From Eretmocerus hayati (Eukaryota > Arthropoda > Insecta > Hymenoptera > Aphelinidae): 64,000 nt of DNA. The translations under genes and the position numbers were made by a program. Shown piece after piece: positions 23,550-35,495 of this stretch; positions within the stretch are counted from its first letter, which is position 1, and every line of letters begins with the position of its first letter. The stretch covers positions 114,268,246 through 114,332,245 of the forward strand of contig CM056742.1 in assembly GCA_029851415.1 (NCBI GenBank), given 5' to 3'. Below the pieces are notes generated by a model that saw only the letters and a list, made by a program, of their open reading frames with translations, ran no database searches and was not told the origin of the DNA.

Positions 23550-24139
23550 ACGAGAGAATGTCACTAAGAAGTTTTCGGTTTGTTATATCTGAGGATCTAA
23601 AAGAATGCTCCACACATTTTCCGATGAAACATGTTCTATGAACTTGAAATGAATTTTTCATCACTCTAACCTAAAAATGCCGCGTTTAAATAGGATTTTA
23701 GGGTTCTTGTAATGAAAAAATATATCCGCACCTCGCTTGCAAGCCCATTTTGGGCACTGGAGGACATGTCTGTTCTAGTGCCCAAAATGGGCTACCGCGC
23801 TCAGTACGGAAATATACTATAGAATCAATTTTCTGGAGAATCCTCGAATATCTCCAAAAAGATGCGTTATATATAGGACAAAAATTCTGGAAACCACTTT
23901 GGCAGATTTGTTTTAAAAAACTGCAAAAACAGTTGCTGTACATATTTTTTGATAATATGTATTTCTTCCGAGTTATAGAGGACTTACGACTGGAAGTCAT
24001 CCAAAATTAACCTCTATTTGACTTTTTTCAAAAACAGCCCAGCCCAATGCGATTTTGATTTTTGTCAAGAAATGACATTTTACGCGCACAAAAGTATATT
24101 GCACAGGAATTTTGAGTGATCTACGTTAACCGAATACAT
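23550..24139. other. Anonymous non-coding stretch
   Basis: I see no gene. CCCATTTTGGGCACT and its inverse AGTGCCCAAAATGGG at about 23743-23791 form a small hairpin. Confidence 0.5.
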
Positions 24140-24966
24140 ATCCTTCCCCCCTCCATTCACTTTTTTCAAATGTATAATTTGGCGAGTATGAGTTTGTTCC
24201 TCAAAACTCATTGATTTTTATCAGGTTTTCGCAGTAAAAATGATGATCGATTCAAATCAGCTGTATTACATAGTTTCAACTCTTGAAAGAAATGAAATCA
24301 AAGGAACTATGTCGAGTAATTTCTGTAAGTTTGAGAGACCAACCATTTTCCGGACAAAATACTAATGGCATTGTTTCAACTCGTGAAAGGAATGAAATGA
24401 ATAAGAAACCATGTCGAGAGTTTTTCGAACAAGTTTGATTGTATGAGGTGATGGATTTCGGAAATTTTGCAGGGTCTTTCTTATTCGTTGTTTGTTAAAT
24501 CCAAACCTTGAATTGGAAGAATTGAAGAAATCAAGTATAGTTGATTAGCGTGATTCTTTAATCAACTATACTTGATTTCTTCAACTCTTCCAATTCAAGA
24601 TTTGGATTTAACAAACAACGAATAAGAAAGACCGTGCAAAATTTCCGAAATCCATCACCTCATACAATCAAACTTGTTCGAAAAACTCTCGACATGGTTT
24701 CTTATTCATTTCATTCCTTTCACGAGTTGAAACAATGCCATAAGTATTTTGTCCGGAAAATGGTTGGTCTCTCAAACTTACAGAAATTACTCGACATAGT
24801 TCCTTTGATTTCATTTCTTTCAAGAGTTGAAACTATGTAATACAGCTGATTTGAATCGATCATCATTTTTACTGTGAAAACCTGATGAAAATCAATGAGT
24901 TTTGAGGAACAAACTCATACTCGCCAAATTATACATTTGAAAAAAGTGAATGGAGGGGGGAAGGAT
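24140..24966. mobile_element. 827-bp near-perfect palindrome
   Basis: Two arms of equal length, 24140-24547 and 24559-24966 (408 bp each), surround an 11-bp loop. They start ATCCTTCCCCCCTCCATTC and differ only at scattered positions by eye. No clear target duplication is seen. The arms contain internal repetition (TTTCAACTCTTGAAAGAAATG and TTTCAACTCGTGAAAGGAATG in the same arm). It has no coding capacity. A foldback transposon or a young inverted duplication are both possible. Confidence 0.78.
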
Positions 24967-25074
24967 CTAATTTCTTTCTCATGAAAATCAAAATGAAGAA
25001 ATCAACTTCCTTATCTAATTACAGCTTTTGAGAATCTGTTAATCACATGTCCCTCTAGAATATAAACAATTATT

Positions 25075-25493
25075 TCACTCAAATCATCTTTTTGATCAAG
25101 TTGACTTGGAGCGGCTCTTGATTTACCTGAGAAATTCTTCAATATCATTCACCCAAGTATTGATTCTATATTTTTGAACGAGGCATTACTCTTTATCTTA
25201 TTCTAGAACTTACCTCATTTATCAGAATTTAGACAATTTCCTTATCACAATCATAACATCAATGCTTGAACAATATTAGACATTCCTTTTTCAAGATAAA
25301 GTTGGGATGTTATGATTGTGATTAGGAATCTCCTGATTCCGCATTGTTCAGGATATGTTTTAGAACCAGAAAATTAGCATATCCCTGGTTCCAAACTTGA
25401 TATCAATATTTGGAGTGAGATAGTATTAAGGAATAATACAAGAGGAGCAAAAGCCGATCCAAGTCAACTTCAGTCACAAGATAATTTGAGTGA
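25075..25493. mobile_element. Diverged MITE or foldback with imperfect inverted termini
   Basis: TCACTCAAATCATC, then AAGTTGACTTGGAGCGGCT at the left, is mirrored at the right end by AGCCGATCCAAGTCAACTT and ATAATTTGAGTGA. An inner 22-bp hairpin pairs CCTTATCACAATCATAACATC (25240) with its inverse at 25308. Termini and core both pair, so the 420 bp can fold. The target duplication is not resolved. Confidence 0.6.
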
Positions 25494-27036
25494 CATTGGT
25501 TCTGCTACCCTACATAAATATTTGATTCACTGACAGTCAAAAGTTGTGAGCAGAATTTCAAGCTTCAACTGCTATAGTGTCCTAAAATTCAAATCCCCAT
25601 CTTATAGAGCGCTTAAATATCTTCTCCACATCACATCTCAACTCATGAGTTACAATCCATGATTTCAAACTTTCTTGGAGCAGCAATAACTCTGCTGGAA
25701 CTTTTTAGTAATACTAAATGGACCCATGAGTTGCATGTATGATTGTGACGATGAAAGAGTTATTAATCTGGATCTGAAATATTGTGGAAGTGTGTGGTAG
25801 TCCTATCAAAAGCGCTTGACCACTTGCCAATATTTCTTGGCACAGACAAGCTCTCAAGCTTCTTACTTGATGACACCAATGAATAGAACTCAAAAGTCAG
25901 CTCAGAAGCAGTCAAAATAATAAAATGTATTGTCTGGTCCTCACAGCGATATCGACTCTTGATATCAGTAGACCAAGAGTAAAATAATACCCGCTCAATT
26001 TCTATTCATTTAGATTATTCAGAGTATGCTTGTAATAACATATAATCAATCACTGAAACTTCCCATCCAACTTTTGACTGAATGTTTAGAAAAAAAAACA
26101 TGGAAAGCAATATCACAAGTATTAACGTAGATGAAGTGACTTATTCGACCACGAAGCCATATTCTCGTGTATTTGGCAAATGCTCCCTGATTTTTCTGAA
26201 GACTGAAGACATTTAGTACTGCATCACATACAACACTTCAAAGTTGATCTATAAACTCCTAATCTGATATGGCAAATAATCCCAGCATACATATTGCACA
26301 GGTTTATAAAATATACCGCGTTTAAGAACACCTTTCTCTCAATAGCTCCTTTTTCCATGAAAACATACATACACATTTTGCACCTATTTTGTCCAAACAA
26401 GATAATGCATGCACTAATTGAGATTGCGGCACCGCGATGCATGGCGATGTAAACAAAGCAGACGGATTTTCTCTCTTTCCTCTCTCTCACTCGCTCGTCG
26501 ACAACTCTCGAATCGAAGCTGTGCGTTCGAGGTCTGAACAAATCGAAGCTGCATTCGAGGGTCTAAACAAATCGAATGGATAATTTTTTTGAGGTGGTGA
26601 AAATTGGCGAAGCGAAATAAAAGTCCCAGCTGTCAGAATCGGGAAATTGATGACACCAACAGTGAGTCCGTATGAAAACAGCCCTGAATAGAGAGGCAGG
26701 AGATGTTTGTGTACCCGGGTGGTTGAAATAAGTAAGGTGGGAAAAATGTGTGAGGTTAGAAAACCCCCAATTCAAAGTATATAAGGCACAGCGCCTCGTT
26801 CGATTTTTTGTCTGCTCATATACTCGCCAGCGAGGCGCTGTCGCGCCTCTTGATACTTAAACGTAGTTCGAAACCACCGTGAAAACGTAATGAGTAACTG
26901 GTAGACTATTCTGTGGCAACGCCGTCTTGATCAACGCAGTAAAGTTATTTGGCTGATCGACCGAGTTACATTCGTGCAACCGACCGCTCAATCGCGGCAC
27001 ACTCAGCAGAAAGTGAAACGAGCTCACGATCATCTC
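25494..27036. other. Anonymous non-coding stretch with a TATA-plus-hairpin motif
   Basis: I see no supported gene. TATATAAGG at 26778-26786 is followed at once by ACAGCGCCTCG (26788-26798), exactly inverted at 26831-26841. This could be a small transcribed hairpin or chance. Confidence 0.4.
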
Positions 27037-27772
27037 AACTCACGGTGATCCTGAAGCCGTAAAAAGATGGACAAAAATGACGAAAAAAACTGAGCACGTT
27101 ATCATTTTCCTCGCAACTTTTCACTGGAGAATTCATTTTCACCAAAATCGAATCTGCTTCCGCTCTATAATGCGGCAGTGGATGGTGTTTTCACATTTAA
27201 ACACATGTAATTTCAGCCTAAATCCAGCCTTTGAGGGTCATCTTTTACGGCAAAGCCTCTAACTCCGGCCCACTCACTCATTCTCCAACGTATCTCAACT
27301 CATTCCGTAGATATGGACAAGAGCTTGAAAATAAGCTGAGGTACGTTGAATTCCAAATCACCAGAGCTGATGTATGCCATTTTTGAGGAGTATGAATTTC
27401 ATTTCTCAAAAGCCTACTACAGTGAAACTTGTTAAGTTGGGCACCTCTGTAAGTTGGGCACTTTTCCGCGGAACGCGCAAAATTACATTAGCTCTTATGG
27501 GGATTTTGTTCTATATATTAGGCACTCTATATGTTGGGCACCTGTCTAAGTTGGGCGCATTTTTGCCTCCCGCCGAACACAATACCATGAATACAAGACT
27601 GTGTATGTTGGGCACCTAATTCGACGCTTAATATAATACCGTATCCGCGTCGTGGTCGTCTCGATTATGAGTTCACGAATAAGCGACAGAGTTTGATAAA
27701 CGAGAGGTCGTTGTTATTGATCAATCATAAGCATCACCAATTGTCAACCAAGTCAATCATCTAAATAGACCA

Positions 27773-28609
27773 TAAGGTAAGTGTACCCAACTTGCCTCTG
27801 TACCCAACTTGCCCCCATATGCCGATCTCAGGAATGGGCGCTCGTTGACCTTCCCGCAATTTTTTTTACGTTTGTTATGTTAAAATATGAGAAAATATGT
27901 AGTTTTCATCGACCCCGGATCATTTCTGCGTTCTCCAAAAAATATAAAGTGAGTTTTCCATTTTTCGTGTTTGCACGGCTAGGAAATCGAGGAGGAAATC
28001 GCGTTCACTAAAACCGGTGCCAATTTATTTTTACTCGACCAATCTTGACGTACCTTAGCGCATTTGATTCCTTGTCTCAAGACCTTCAAAATCCGCTCTT
28101 CAGAGTTGCAGAACTCTGATTTGGAGCGATTTTATGTACAAAACACGAAGATGGTTTGAGAATCAAGAAGGCCGACATCGGATGTACCCAACATGCCCCC
28201 ATATGGTTATCTCGGAAAGGCGTGCAGTATGGCTCTTTTGCCACTCAGAACGTGTTTATCACGTCAAAATAGGTCGGAAATAGTGTTTTGGGCCAACTAA
28301 AAGCTACAAATGCCGCTGCGCGGTGATCAAAACGGATCAAAGCCATTTTTCGCTTTTCATCGCCGATTTACATTGTTTTAAATGATGGGGGCAAGTTGGG
28401 TACACACTTTTGTAAACTCTCAAAAATCACCTTTTGGGAGAATTCTAACAGCTCGGCTCCACTATATCCAAATCGGACGTATCTTAGCTCATTTCAAAGG
28501 TCTTGAGATAAGCTTTAAAATGAGTTAAAGTACGTTGGAAAATATGGAGATGGGCCAAAGTTATTAAGAAAATGGCTTAATGGGGGCAAGTTGGGTACAC
28601 TTACCTTAG
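27773..28609. mobile_element. TA-flanked element, AGGTAAGTGTACC family, copy 1
   Basis: The element runs 27775-28607, starting AGGTAAGTGTACCCAACTTG and ending in the inverse, with TA on each side. CCAACTTGCCCCCATA recurs near both ends and internally. It is homologous in layout and inner sequence to the copy at 42088. It sits inside the CAGTG element and is thus younger than it. No coding capacity is seen. Confidence 0.85.
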
Positions 28610-29085
28610 TTTTATTGTAATATCAGGGTATATCAACAGTGATCAAATTGTAGCAAAGTTGGTAGCGTATTCACCGTCACACGATGAATCACCAATGATG
28701 TCAAACATGATCGGAATGCATTCATAGATCAAAGATTGACAAAGAAGTATCCAGTATAAAGCAGTCAAAAATCAGTGGTTATCTTGCTGCCGAATGAAGT
28801 AATCGACATGTACCGGGTTTTTGACTCGCAAATGAATGTTTCTGTCCTCCAATTTCTTCATTATTGTATTATAGGTCTGTTTTTCGATAAAAAAGGATAC
28901 TTTATGACTATTCCAAACGAATTTATTGACATGACCATTAGGGGATAATGCGTTCCATTCAAGATAATCAAAATTTCATTGAGAATTGACCTCTTTGAAT
29001 CAGGAAACGGTTTTTAGTCCCAATTTCTGTATGTTGGGCACCTGTCTAAGTTGGGCAGTTTTTTCCGGAACCGAGAGTGCCCAAC

Positions 29086-29422
29086 TTACAAGGGGAGTCC
29101 GGAGTCTCCGGGTCCTGGAATCTCACCAAAATTTTTTTACAGTTTCGTATCACCTAGAATATGAAGAACCCAAAGCAACTCTGTCAGTTGGGCCTCCCGT
29201 TCAGAGCTACAGCCTATGACATTAGCATTGCCCATATAGGCCCATGTTAAAAAGTGATATATATATAGATATATTGACAATTTCGACGTTTCTGGCTGTA
29301 ACTCAGAACAGGAGGCCCATTTGACAGAGTTGCTTTAGATTCTTCATACTCTAGGTGATACGAAACTATGAAAAAATTTTGGTGAGATTTCAGGACCCGG
29401 AGACTCCGGACTCCCCTTGTTA
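29086..29422. mobile_element. CMAGGRGAG palindromic element, intact, TTA target
   Basis: The element runs 29089-29419 (331 bp) with ends CAAGGGGAGTCCGGAGTCTC and the inverse, and TTA exactly duplicated. It interrupts the right terminus of the CAGTG element: joining the flanks restores CTTGTCTAAGTTGGGC, matching that element's left terminus. The arms hold AGAGCTACAGCCTATGACAT and meet at a TATATATATAG loop. Confidence 0.9.
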
Positions 29423-29490
29423 GACAAGTTCCACTGTATCCTTTTTCTATGACTAATCGAGGTTTCTCCAGCCTCTCACTCCGGCACATC

Positions 29491-29824
29491 TTACCAGGAG
29501 AGGTCATCACATCCGGATCACGGATTTGGCTGAAACTTTGGGAAAAGTCTTCTTTTCGTCCCAAAAGATGTAACCCAAAATTATAGACCCTAACGCTCAA
29601 GCGTTTCCGAGCTACAGCCATGGACATTAGCATTGCAGGTATACCTATATGTATGATTTTTAACACGGGCCTATATGGGCAATGCTAATGTTCTTGGCTG
29701 TTGCTCGGTAACGCTTGAGCGTTAGGGTCTATAATTTTGGACTCCATCTTTTGGCGCCAAAAGAAGACTATTTCCAAAGTTTCAGCCAAATCCGTGATCC
29801 GGATGTGATGACCTCTCCTGGTTA
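29491..29824. mobile_element. CMAGGRGAG palindromic element, intact, TTA target in copy B
   Basis: The element runs 29494-29821 (328 bp), starting CCAGGAGAGGTCATCACATC. TTA is duplicated on each side. Copy A at 22661-22680 reads GGCACATCTCAGTATTTT without it, an empty site. The arms contain GCTCAAGCGTTTCCGAGC and TACAGCCATGGACATTAGC and so belong to a different subfamily from the copy at 29089. Confidence 0.9.
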
Positions 29825-30706
29825 GTATTTTCCAAGGTACCCCAGCTCATTTCAAAACTAATTACAAAATCTAAACAATGAGTTCTGGTGCGTTGAGTTT
29901 GAATGAGTTAGAAGCAAAATTTCCTATGTGGGTGGAGCATGAATGTCGTTTTCCAGAGACAGGTTCAAGCCTTCTCGAGTTTGCGACTCCAGTGTAGGTT
30001 TCCGAGCCTAATTTTTCAATCATCTTGTCTCGGTTCCCAGTTGTTTGTGATTCAGTTGAAGGCGATTCAAACGGAACGGAAAAATATGGATATATATGCA
30101 CTAGAATCCCGAGCTCGAGGATGTTTGATTTCGTCTCTGGAAGACGACAACTATACTCCATTCTCATGGAGACTTTTGCTCTTAAGTTACTCAAACTCAA
30201 CACACCACAACTTTTTGTGAAGATTTTGTAATTAGTTTTGAAATGAGCTGAGGTCCGTTGGAAAATTCTAAGATGCACCGGAATTAGAGGCTCGAGAAGC
30301 CTCGATTTGTCGTAGAAAAATGATTGTGTGCTTTCGGAAAATAAAATTCATACTCCTCGACAATGGCATATATTAGCTCTGGTGATCCGAAACCCACCAT
30401 ACCTCGGCTTATTTTGGAGCTCTTGTCCATATCTACGGAATGAGTTGAAATAAGTTGGAGAATGAGAGAGTACGCCGGAGTTAGAGGCTTTGCCGTGAAA
30501 GATGACCCTCAAAGGCTGGATTTAGGCTGAAATTTTATTGGTTTGAATGCGAAAATACAATCCAATGCCGCATTATAAAACGGAAGCAAATCCGATTTTG
30601 GTGAAAATGAATTATTCAATGAAAAATTGCAAGGAAAATGATAGCGTGCTCAGTTTTTTTCGTCATTTTTGTCCATCTTTTTCCGGCTTCAGGACCACCG
30701 TGAACT

Positions 30707-32929
30707 TGCATCATTCACGGTGCATGGGTCTACTAGCGTCCACGAGAGCGTCCAATCCAATTCGTACATTCAAAAATTCTGTGCTATATAACGTATTTTT
30801 ACACGATATACTTACATAAGAGCGATCGATCATATTCTGCGCGGGACAGAATATCTGTGAATAGACTTAATATGCGAGGGGTCTCATGTGTGTGCTGTAA
30901 GCATGTATTTGTGTCGCGCTCCCACACGCGTTTTTTTCCGCCTTTTCCCCGCAAAGCTATAACGGAATATCGTTAAACAAGAGCGAACAGTCTTACCAGC
31001 GCGAGTTTCTCTTGTTTCGAGGGCCAATTATCGCCAGGCAGCCACGCCGCTGCTCTCTCACTGCAGCACTCGGGCGCAAGATACGCGAGAGCTGAGTAAG
31101 CGAGAGGGCCGGCTCTCGGCAGTCTCACACCTATGCGTATCCTTACATATTTATGCAGTTGATGTGTGAGTGGGTGTGCCTGTGTGCGTTTACAGTCGTG
31201 CAAATACTATGTACATATACATGCAGGCGCGCTGTGCGACCCAGCATGTCTCGCTTCTCGCCGCGATCCTGTCTGTTGAATGTACCTAGCTAGAATTAAA
31301 ACATCATTATACGGTGTAAAATTCAGCTTATACACGATTAGTTCTTGCGAGGGGGACGAGCAGTAGATATGTGAACACTAACTTTCCCCCTTGTTCTGCA
31401 ATGTTCAGTTACATGCAGTACATGCCAGAGACGACGTGAAGCGTGCAGCCAAGTTACCTGCGTACGAATGCAGGGTGAGAATCCAACCTCACAGATTCGT
31501 CATCAAAAATACGAGCTTGCGAATTCGCTTCACTACTACCTCCGAGACGACGAACAACGCAGCAAGGTACAATCTCTCGAAGTCGAAGCATCGTTGAATC
31601 TCATGTGGCAGCGACTAATCATTTATATTCTTGCGTAAAGGTGACTGCGGGTTCCAACGAGAGGAGCGGTATGTCGAGAGTCGCGCAGAAATTTTCCGAC
31701 TTACGATTAGCTCACCCTCAATGACACAAGTCTGGATTACGATTTGCAAATGCAACATGGTGGTGAGTCACAGCATGCGTGAAAGACGTGGTTTGTCGTG
31801 ATATCTCAACGTGAAGTTGGTGGCTAACGTTGAGTGTTTGAAGTCAAGGATGCATAGAACAATTGTCCGATGAGGTCATGTGAACAAACCTATGAGAGGG
31901 TACGACCGCGAGCTGATCACAATCAATCGATCCGGGTCCAGATAGCCGAGTGATGATGTCGGTGGGGTTATGGAAAGGGGCCTATTATTCTGGCAATATG
32001 ATCCGGCGCGAACAGGGTTCTAAACGTTTTCACAAGATTTATCTTTTGAGTCATGCGCAAATCTGGCCTCACCCGGAGCCCTTAATCAATTCGTTCCTTA
32101 GCATGCGGATGAGTATTCGGTGCTCGAGATCATGGTTCAGGGAAGAAATTCGAGCGAGCAAATGCGGAAAACGAGACTTGGAAATGTGCGCCAACTCGGC
32201 TTCCCCTCGCGATTTGTTGCTACTAACTCATCGGACGTATTGTATGTATGCAGCGGGCAACGGGTGCTATGACGATCGCGCGAGTCGCCAACTCGCCACA
32301 CTGCCACCTTCTGGGCACCTAGAGGGCGCCACTTACGGCGGTGGCGCTGATACAAAGTTACTATTACTATATTTACTATACAAGTGCAGCGTAGGCCTCG
32401 CGCGAGTGGAGCGCGGCGCAACCTGTTCTGTACCTCTTTCAATCCCTCCTCTCCTCGGGGCACCCCGTTTGCCCTCTATCGCTCCGCCCGCTCCTCCTTA
32501 TCCTGCTTCCTGCTTCTTGTCCCGCGCTCCCCTCCGTCTCATCTCATTCTCCGCAATTCTCCGCCTCGCGCGCTGTCGATGTCGCTCTTCTTTCCGAAAG
32601 TTTGGATTATTATTCTTCGTCGTGCTCGCATCAGTCTTGAAAACCTTCATCACTCCGTGCAGCGATACTTGCAGCCATCCGATATCCAAGGTCTAGTTCA
32701 GCAGCCCAGTCCTGTCCTCGTTTGCTCGAATAGAGTACTTGCATGGTCGAGCGTTATTGCGAATGTAAAATACGCGTTCGGAAGTGATGACCGAACGAAC
32801 ATTTTTTGTCAAATCAAAATAATTTTAGGAACGGTGTCCAAATCGGGATAAATGATTAAAAATCCACCCGCGAAAGGCCCTCGATTCAAGTCGATGACGT
32901 GACTCCTGCGTCATCGGGGTAGCTGTCAT
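30707..32929. other. Non-coding stretch with a CpG-rich, promoter-like block at 32.2-32.65 kb
   Basis: No supported gene. The longest open frame in the window (31950-32696, 248 codons) lies here, but it has no domain, and its C-terminal half is pyrimidine-tract translation (CTCCTC, CCGCCT). The G+C-rich part may be a regulatory block. Confidence 0.4.
32316..32329 (+). promoter_or_regulatory. Candidate CTCF-type insulator motif
   Basis: CACCTAGAGGGCGC matches 12 of 14 positions of the CTCF core consensus CCASYAGRKGGCRS, including the whole AGRGGGC core, within a CpG-rich block. A single match in 64 kb can arise by chance; it is a candidate only. Confidence 0.3.
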
Positions 32930-33425
32930 TAGGCTGCTTTTTCACGGTGGCAATCGTCGCCGGCGACGTCGCGAGATTGCCGCAATTTTCATGCGAGCGA
33001 AATTCAAAATCTAGCTTATCGAGCTAACCTAAGATGGAAATGGAGTGACTCCGAAAAACCATCCCGTTGAAAATTGTTCTTCCCTATCTTCTTGAGTGTG
33101 CTGAGCACGAATACGAACTCTGTTCCCATTTTAGAGGTGAAGAAAACTTCTAAAAATCACATTTGAATCCGAAAGTGAACGTTCTGGCTTCAAAATCGAT
33201 TTTCACGCATTTTCTCCGCCGTTGGAAGGAAATGAAGTTCATATTCGTGTTCAGCATCTTCAAAAACATTGGACAGAACAGTTATCAACCAGTGGGTTTT
33301 TGGGAGTCACTCCATTTCCATCTTAGGTTACCTCGATGAGCTAGATTTTGAATTTCGCGCGCATGAAAAGTGCAGCAATCTCGCGACGTCGCCGGCAACG
33401 ATTGTCACCGTGAAAAAGCAACCTA
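32930..33425. mobile_element. 492-bp TA-flanked foldback (GGYTGCTTTTTCACGGTG)
   Basis: The element runs 32932-33423. GGCTGCTTTTTCACGGTGGC and the inverse of GGTTGCTTTTTCACGGTGAC bound arms that pair through GACGTCGCGAGATTGC, TTCAAAATCTAGCT and AAGATGGAAATGGAGTGACT almost to the centre. TA lies on both sides. It is non-coding; a Tc1/mariner-type target is the best guess. Confidence 0.78.
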
Positions 33426-34466
33426 TCTCGCACGCATTGATGTTGCGCATGCATGTGTGATGGCCGCCTCTCATGCCAACGCGATAATCACTACGTAAAG
33501 AAATCCTTTCTCTCAGACCGCCGTAGTGTCTTACTGTTGTATCTTAAAATCGTTTCAAGTATGACCATTAGATATAAAAATAGCTCCTCTTCTTGTCTCA
33601 GAAAAACTCCATGATATCAAGATCATTTGCACTCAATGAAAGTTCAATCGTCGTCTGAGAATGAAGCAAACTTTATCTTATCCTAACCCGCTTCACATGC
33701 AGCAATTGCTCGTTTTGAAGATTTTTCACCTTGAATTTGTTGCATCTTGCTCTAAGCACGAGATCGATTTGAGACTATTTTTCACATTGATAAATATTTA
33801 TGTAGTTAGTGGCCATGGAAAGAAGAAAAAAACTATATTGTAACTTTGCTCATTCTCATATCAGCTGTCAATTGGATTGGGAAAGAACTTTCACGCAAGT
33901 TCCCTGTTTGATGCGTTTCAGAGCATCGAGATAAGACCAGAGTACATAATAGACAAATGAACAAGCGCACCGCTTATCGAGTTGAACGGTTACCTACAAA
34001 ACAGTCTCTTAGGCGACAATGCACTTGCCACACTGACAACCTCGCTGACAACCTTCTCGTCTCATCAATGCGATGGAGTGAGTCGTGTTGATGAACTACT
34101 TCATACTCACGATGCGCATCTGGTGTCTTATGACCTTGGTCTCATAATTCAAACGAAGTCTGTCTGAAACTTCGTTACGTCCAATCTGCCCTGTTCAACT
34201 TCGAAGCTCGCGTTGATATCAAAATAAAAGCAATTTTTCTGGGATCTCGGGACTAAAAACTACAAGCCACGATACAATTTTGCTCAAGACTTCTAAGCGT
34301 GAAAAGAATCTGAAACAGGAGAGTGAATAACTGGGGGTAAAAAACATTTTTGAGAAACGCTTTCATGAACTATGTACATCAAGAAACTCTGTCGACCTCG
34401 GCATAGTGTTAAGGAGATGGAGTTTAGCAGTACGATAGGAATCATCTGAATGGAATTAAAATAATT
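33426..34466. other. Anonymous non-coding stretch
   Basis: I see no gene, transposon terminus or repeat array here. Confidence 0.5.
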
Positions 34467-35045
34467 AAGAGCCCAGCCAAAATTTGTCCGTCAGCATCTC
34501 GCGTCTCGGGTTGCCTATCGGCAGGGGGTGAAGGGCGATGGTTTGCCGTGTGACGTGGTGAGTCTCAGGCCTCCTGCCCGCGCCTCTCCTCGTCCCTTGA
34601 CGATTCACCAGCGACGACTTCGCGAGTCGCGCAACGCCTGGGCGCTGCTCGTCGGCCGTCGCAGGTGCATCGTCAGCACCTTGACGTGGCTTTGCACTCT
34701 CCCGTTTGGCAGTACTTCATGGGGATGCAGAGCATCGTCGATGACGATGCTCGGCATGCTCGAGAGACCGCTCGGAGCGGCCAAGCCACACAGACCATCT
34801 CAGGTACGCTTCGCGCCGCGATACACGCATACACACTTCCTCTCTATAAGTATCATATAAAGGCATCAATAATAGTACATCGTGCCTATTTATTCAGATA
34901 TTTCCCTCACATCTCACCTTATGTGCCGAATCCCCCCCCCCCCCACGTCTCAGCCGTATGGGTCATGGTTGGGTCATGGGTGGGTGGGTTGGTGGGTGAG
35001 TGGTCAGTGGTCAGGTGGGTTGGTTGGTGGATGGATGGAGTGGAA
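34467..35045. repeat. Dispersed repeat module, copy 1, with GC-rich insert and GGGT microsatellite
   Basis: AGCCCAGCCAAAATTTGTCC and the next 50 bases recur at 36009. There the module runs straight into a (GGGT/GGAT) microsatellite starting CGTATGG. Here about 400 bp of G+C-rich DNA (34546-34950) intervenes before the matching CGTATGGGTCATGG and microsatellite (34975-35045). That insert has an open plus-strand frame reading VHRQHLDVALHSPVWQYFMG, ending near a CAG-GTACGC donor-like site, and a 13-base C-run at 34932-34944. Either copy 2 lost the segment or copy 1 gained it. I do not recognise the peptide. Confidence 0.5.
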
Positions 35046-35056
35046 ATCACTAAAGT

Positions 35057-35495
35057 TAAAGTGATACATTTCACTGAATTTCAGTAGAAATTTCCCTAAA
35101 ATTTCAGTGAGAATTTCACTAAAAAATGAGTGAAAATTTCACTAAAATTTCACTAAAAAAATCAGTGAGAATTTCACTCAAATTTCAGTGAAAATTTCAC
35201 TAAAGTCCCAGTGGAAATTTTACGAATATTTCAGTGAAAATCGCTTGAATTTCAGTGGAAGTTCTACTGAGATTTCAATGAAAATCGTTGAAAATCGTTG
35301 AAAATCGTTCAAGTTTCAGTGAAACGTTCACTGAAATCCCCGTGGAAATTTCTAGAGTTTCAGTGAAACTACATTTTCAGTGAAATTCCTGTGGAAATTT
35401 CTAGAGTTTCAGTGAAACTCTCACTAAAATTTCAGTGGAAATTTCTAGAGTTTCAGTGGAACTTCCACTGAAATTTCAGTGAAAATCGCTCAAGT
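35057..35495. repeat. TTTCAGTG satellite-like array
   Basis: At least ten TTTCAGTG units, many extended to TTTCAGTGAAA or preceded by TTTCACTRAAA, recur with spacing of about 15-40 bp. AATTTCTAGAGTTTCAGTG occurs three times. The alternating orientation of CAGTG and CACTG makes it locally self-complementary. A much more decayed array of the same motif is at 54.4-54.9 kb. Confidence 0.75.

Larger units (their letters stand above)
27419..29438. mobile_element. TA-flanked Tc1/mariner/pogo-like non-autonomous element, itself filled
   Basis: The termini CAGTGAAACTTGTTAAGTTG (27421) and, on the minus strand from 29436, CAGTGGAACTTGTCTAA are flanked by TA. Copy A of the host element has one TA at the same place, proving insertion. 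CAGTG ends and a TA target are typical of the Tc1/mariner/pogo group. Terminal regions repeat GTTGGGCAC. Without its two nested insertions it is about 850 bp, too short for a transposase, and no transposase motif is visible. Confidence 0.85.
27037..30706. mobile_element. CACGGTG element, copy B (full length, three later insertions)
   Basis: Termini CACGGTGATCCTGAAGCCG (27041) and the inverted CGGCTTCAGGACCACCGTG (ending 30702) bound long arms of about 380 bp (27041-27420 and 30320-30702). AACT lies on both sides, a possible 4-bp duplication. Removing the later insertions leaves about 1.3 kb. It has no coding frame conserved with copy A at 22570-23549. Confidence 0.78.

Noticed and set aside
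31950..32696. Longest open frame in the window (248 codons, plus strand)
   Set aside because: No domain, no splice or start context, and the second half is translation of pyrimidine-rich, promoter-like DNA. Length alone is not convincing in G+C-rich sequence.
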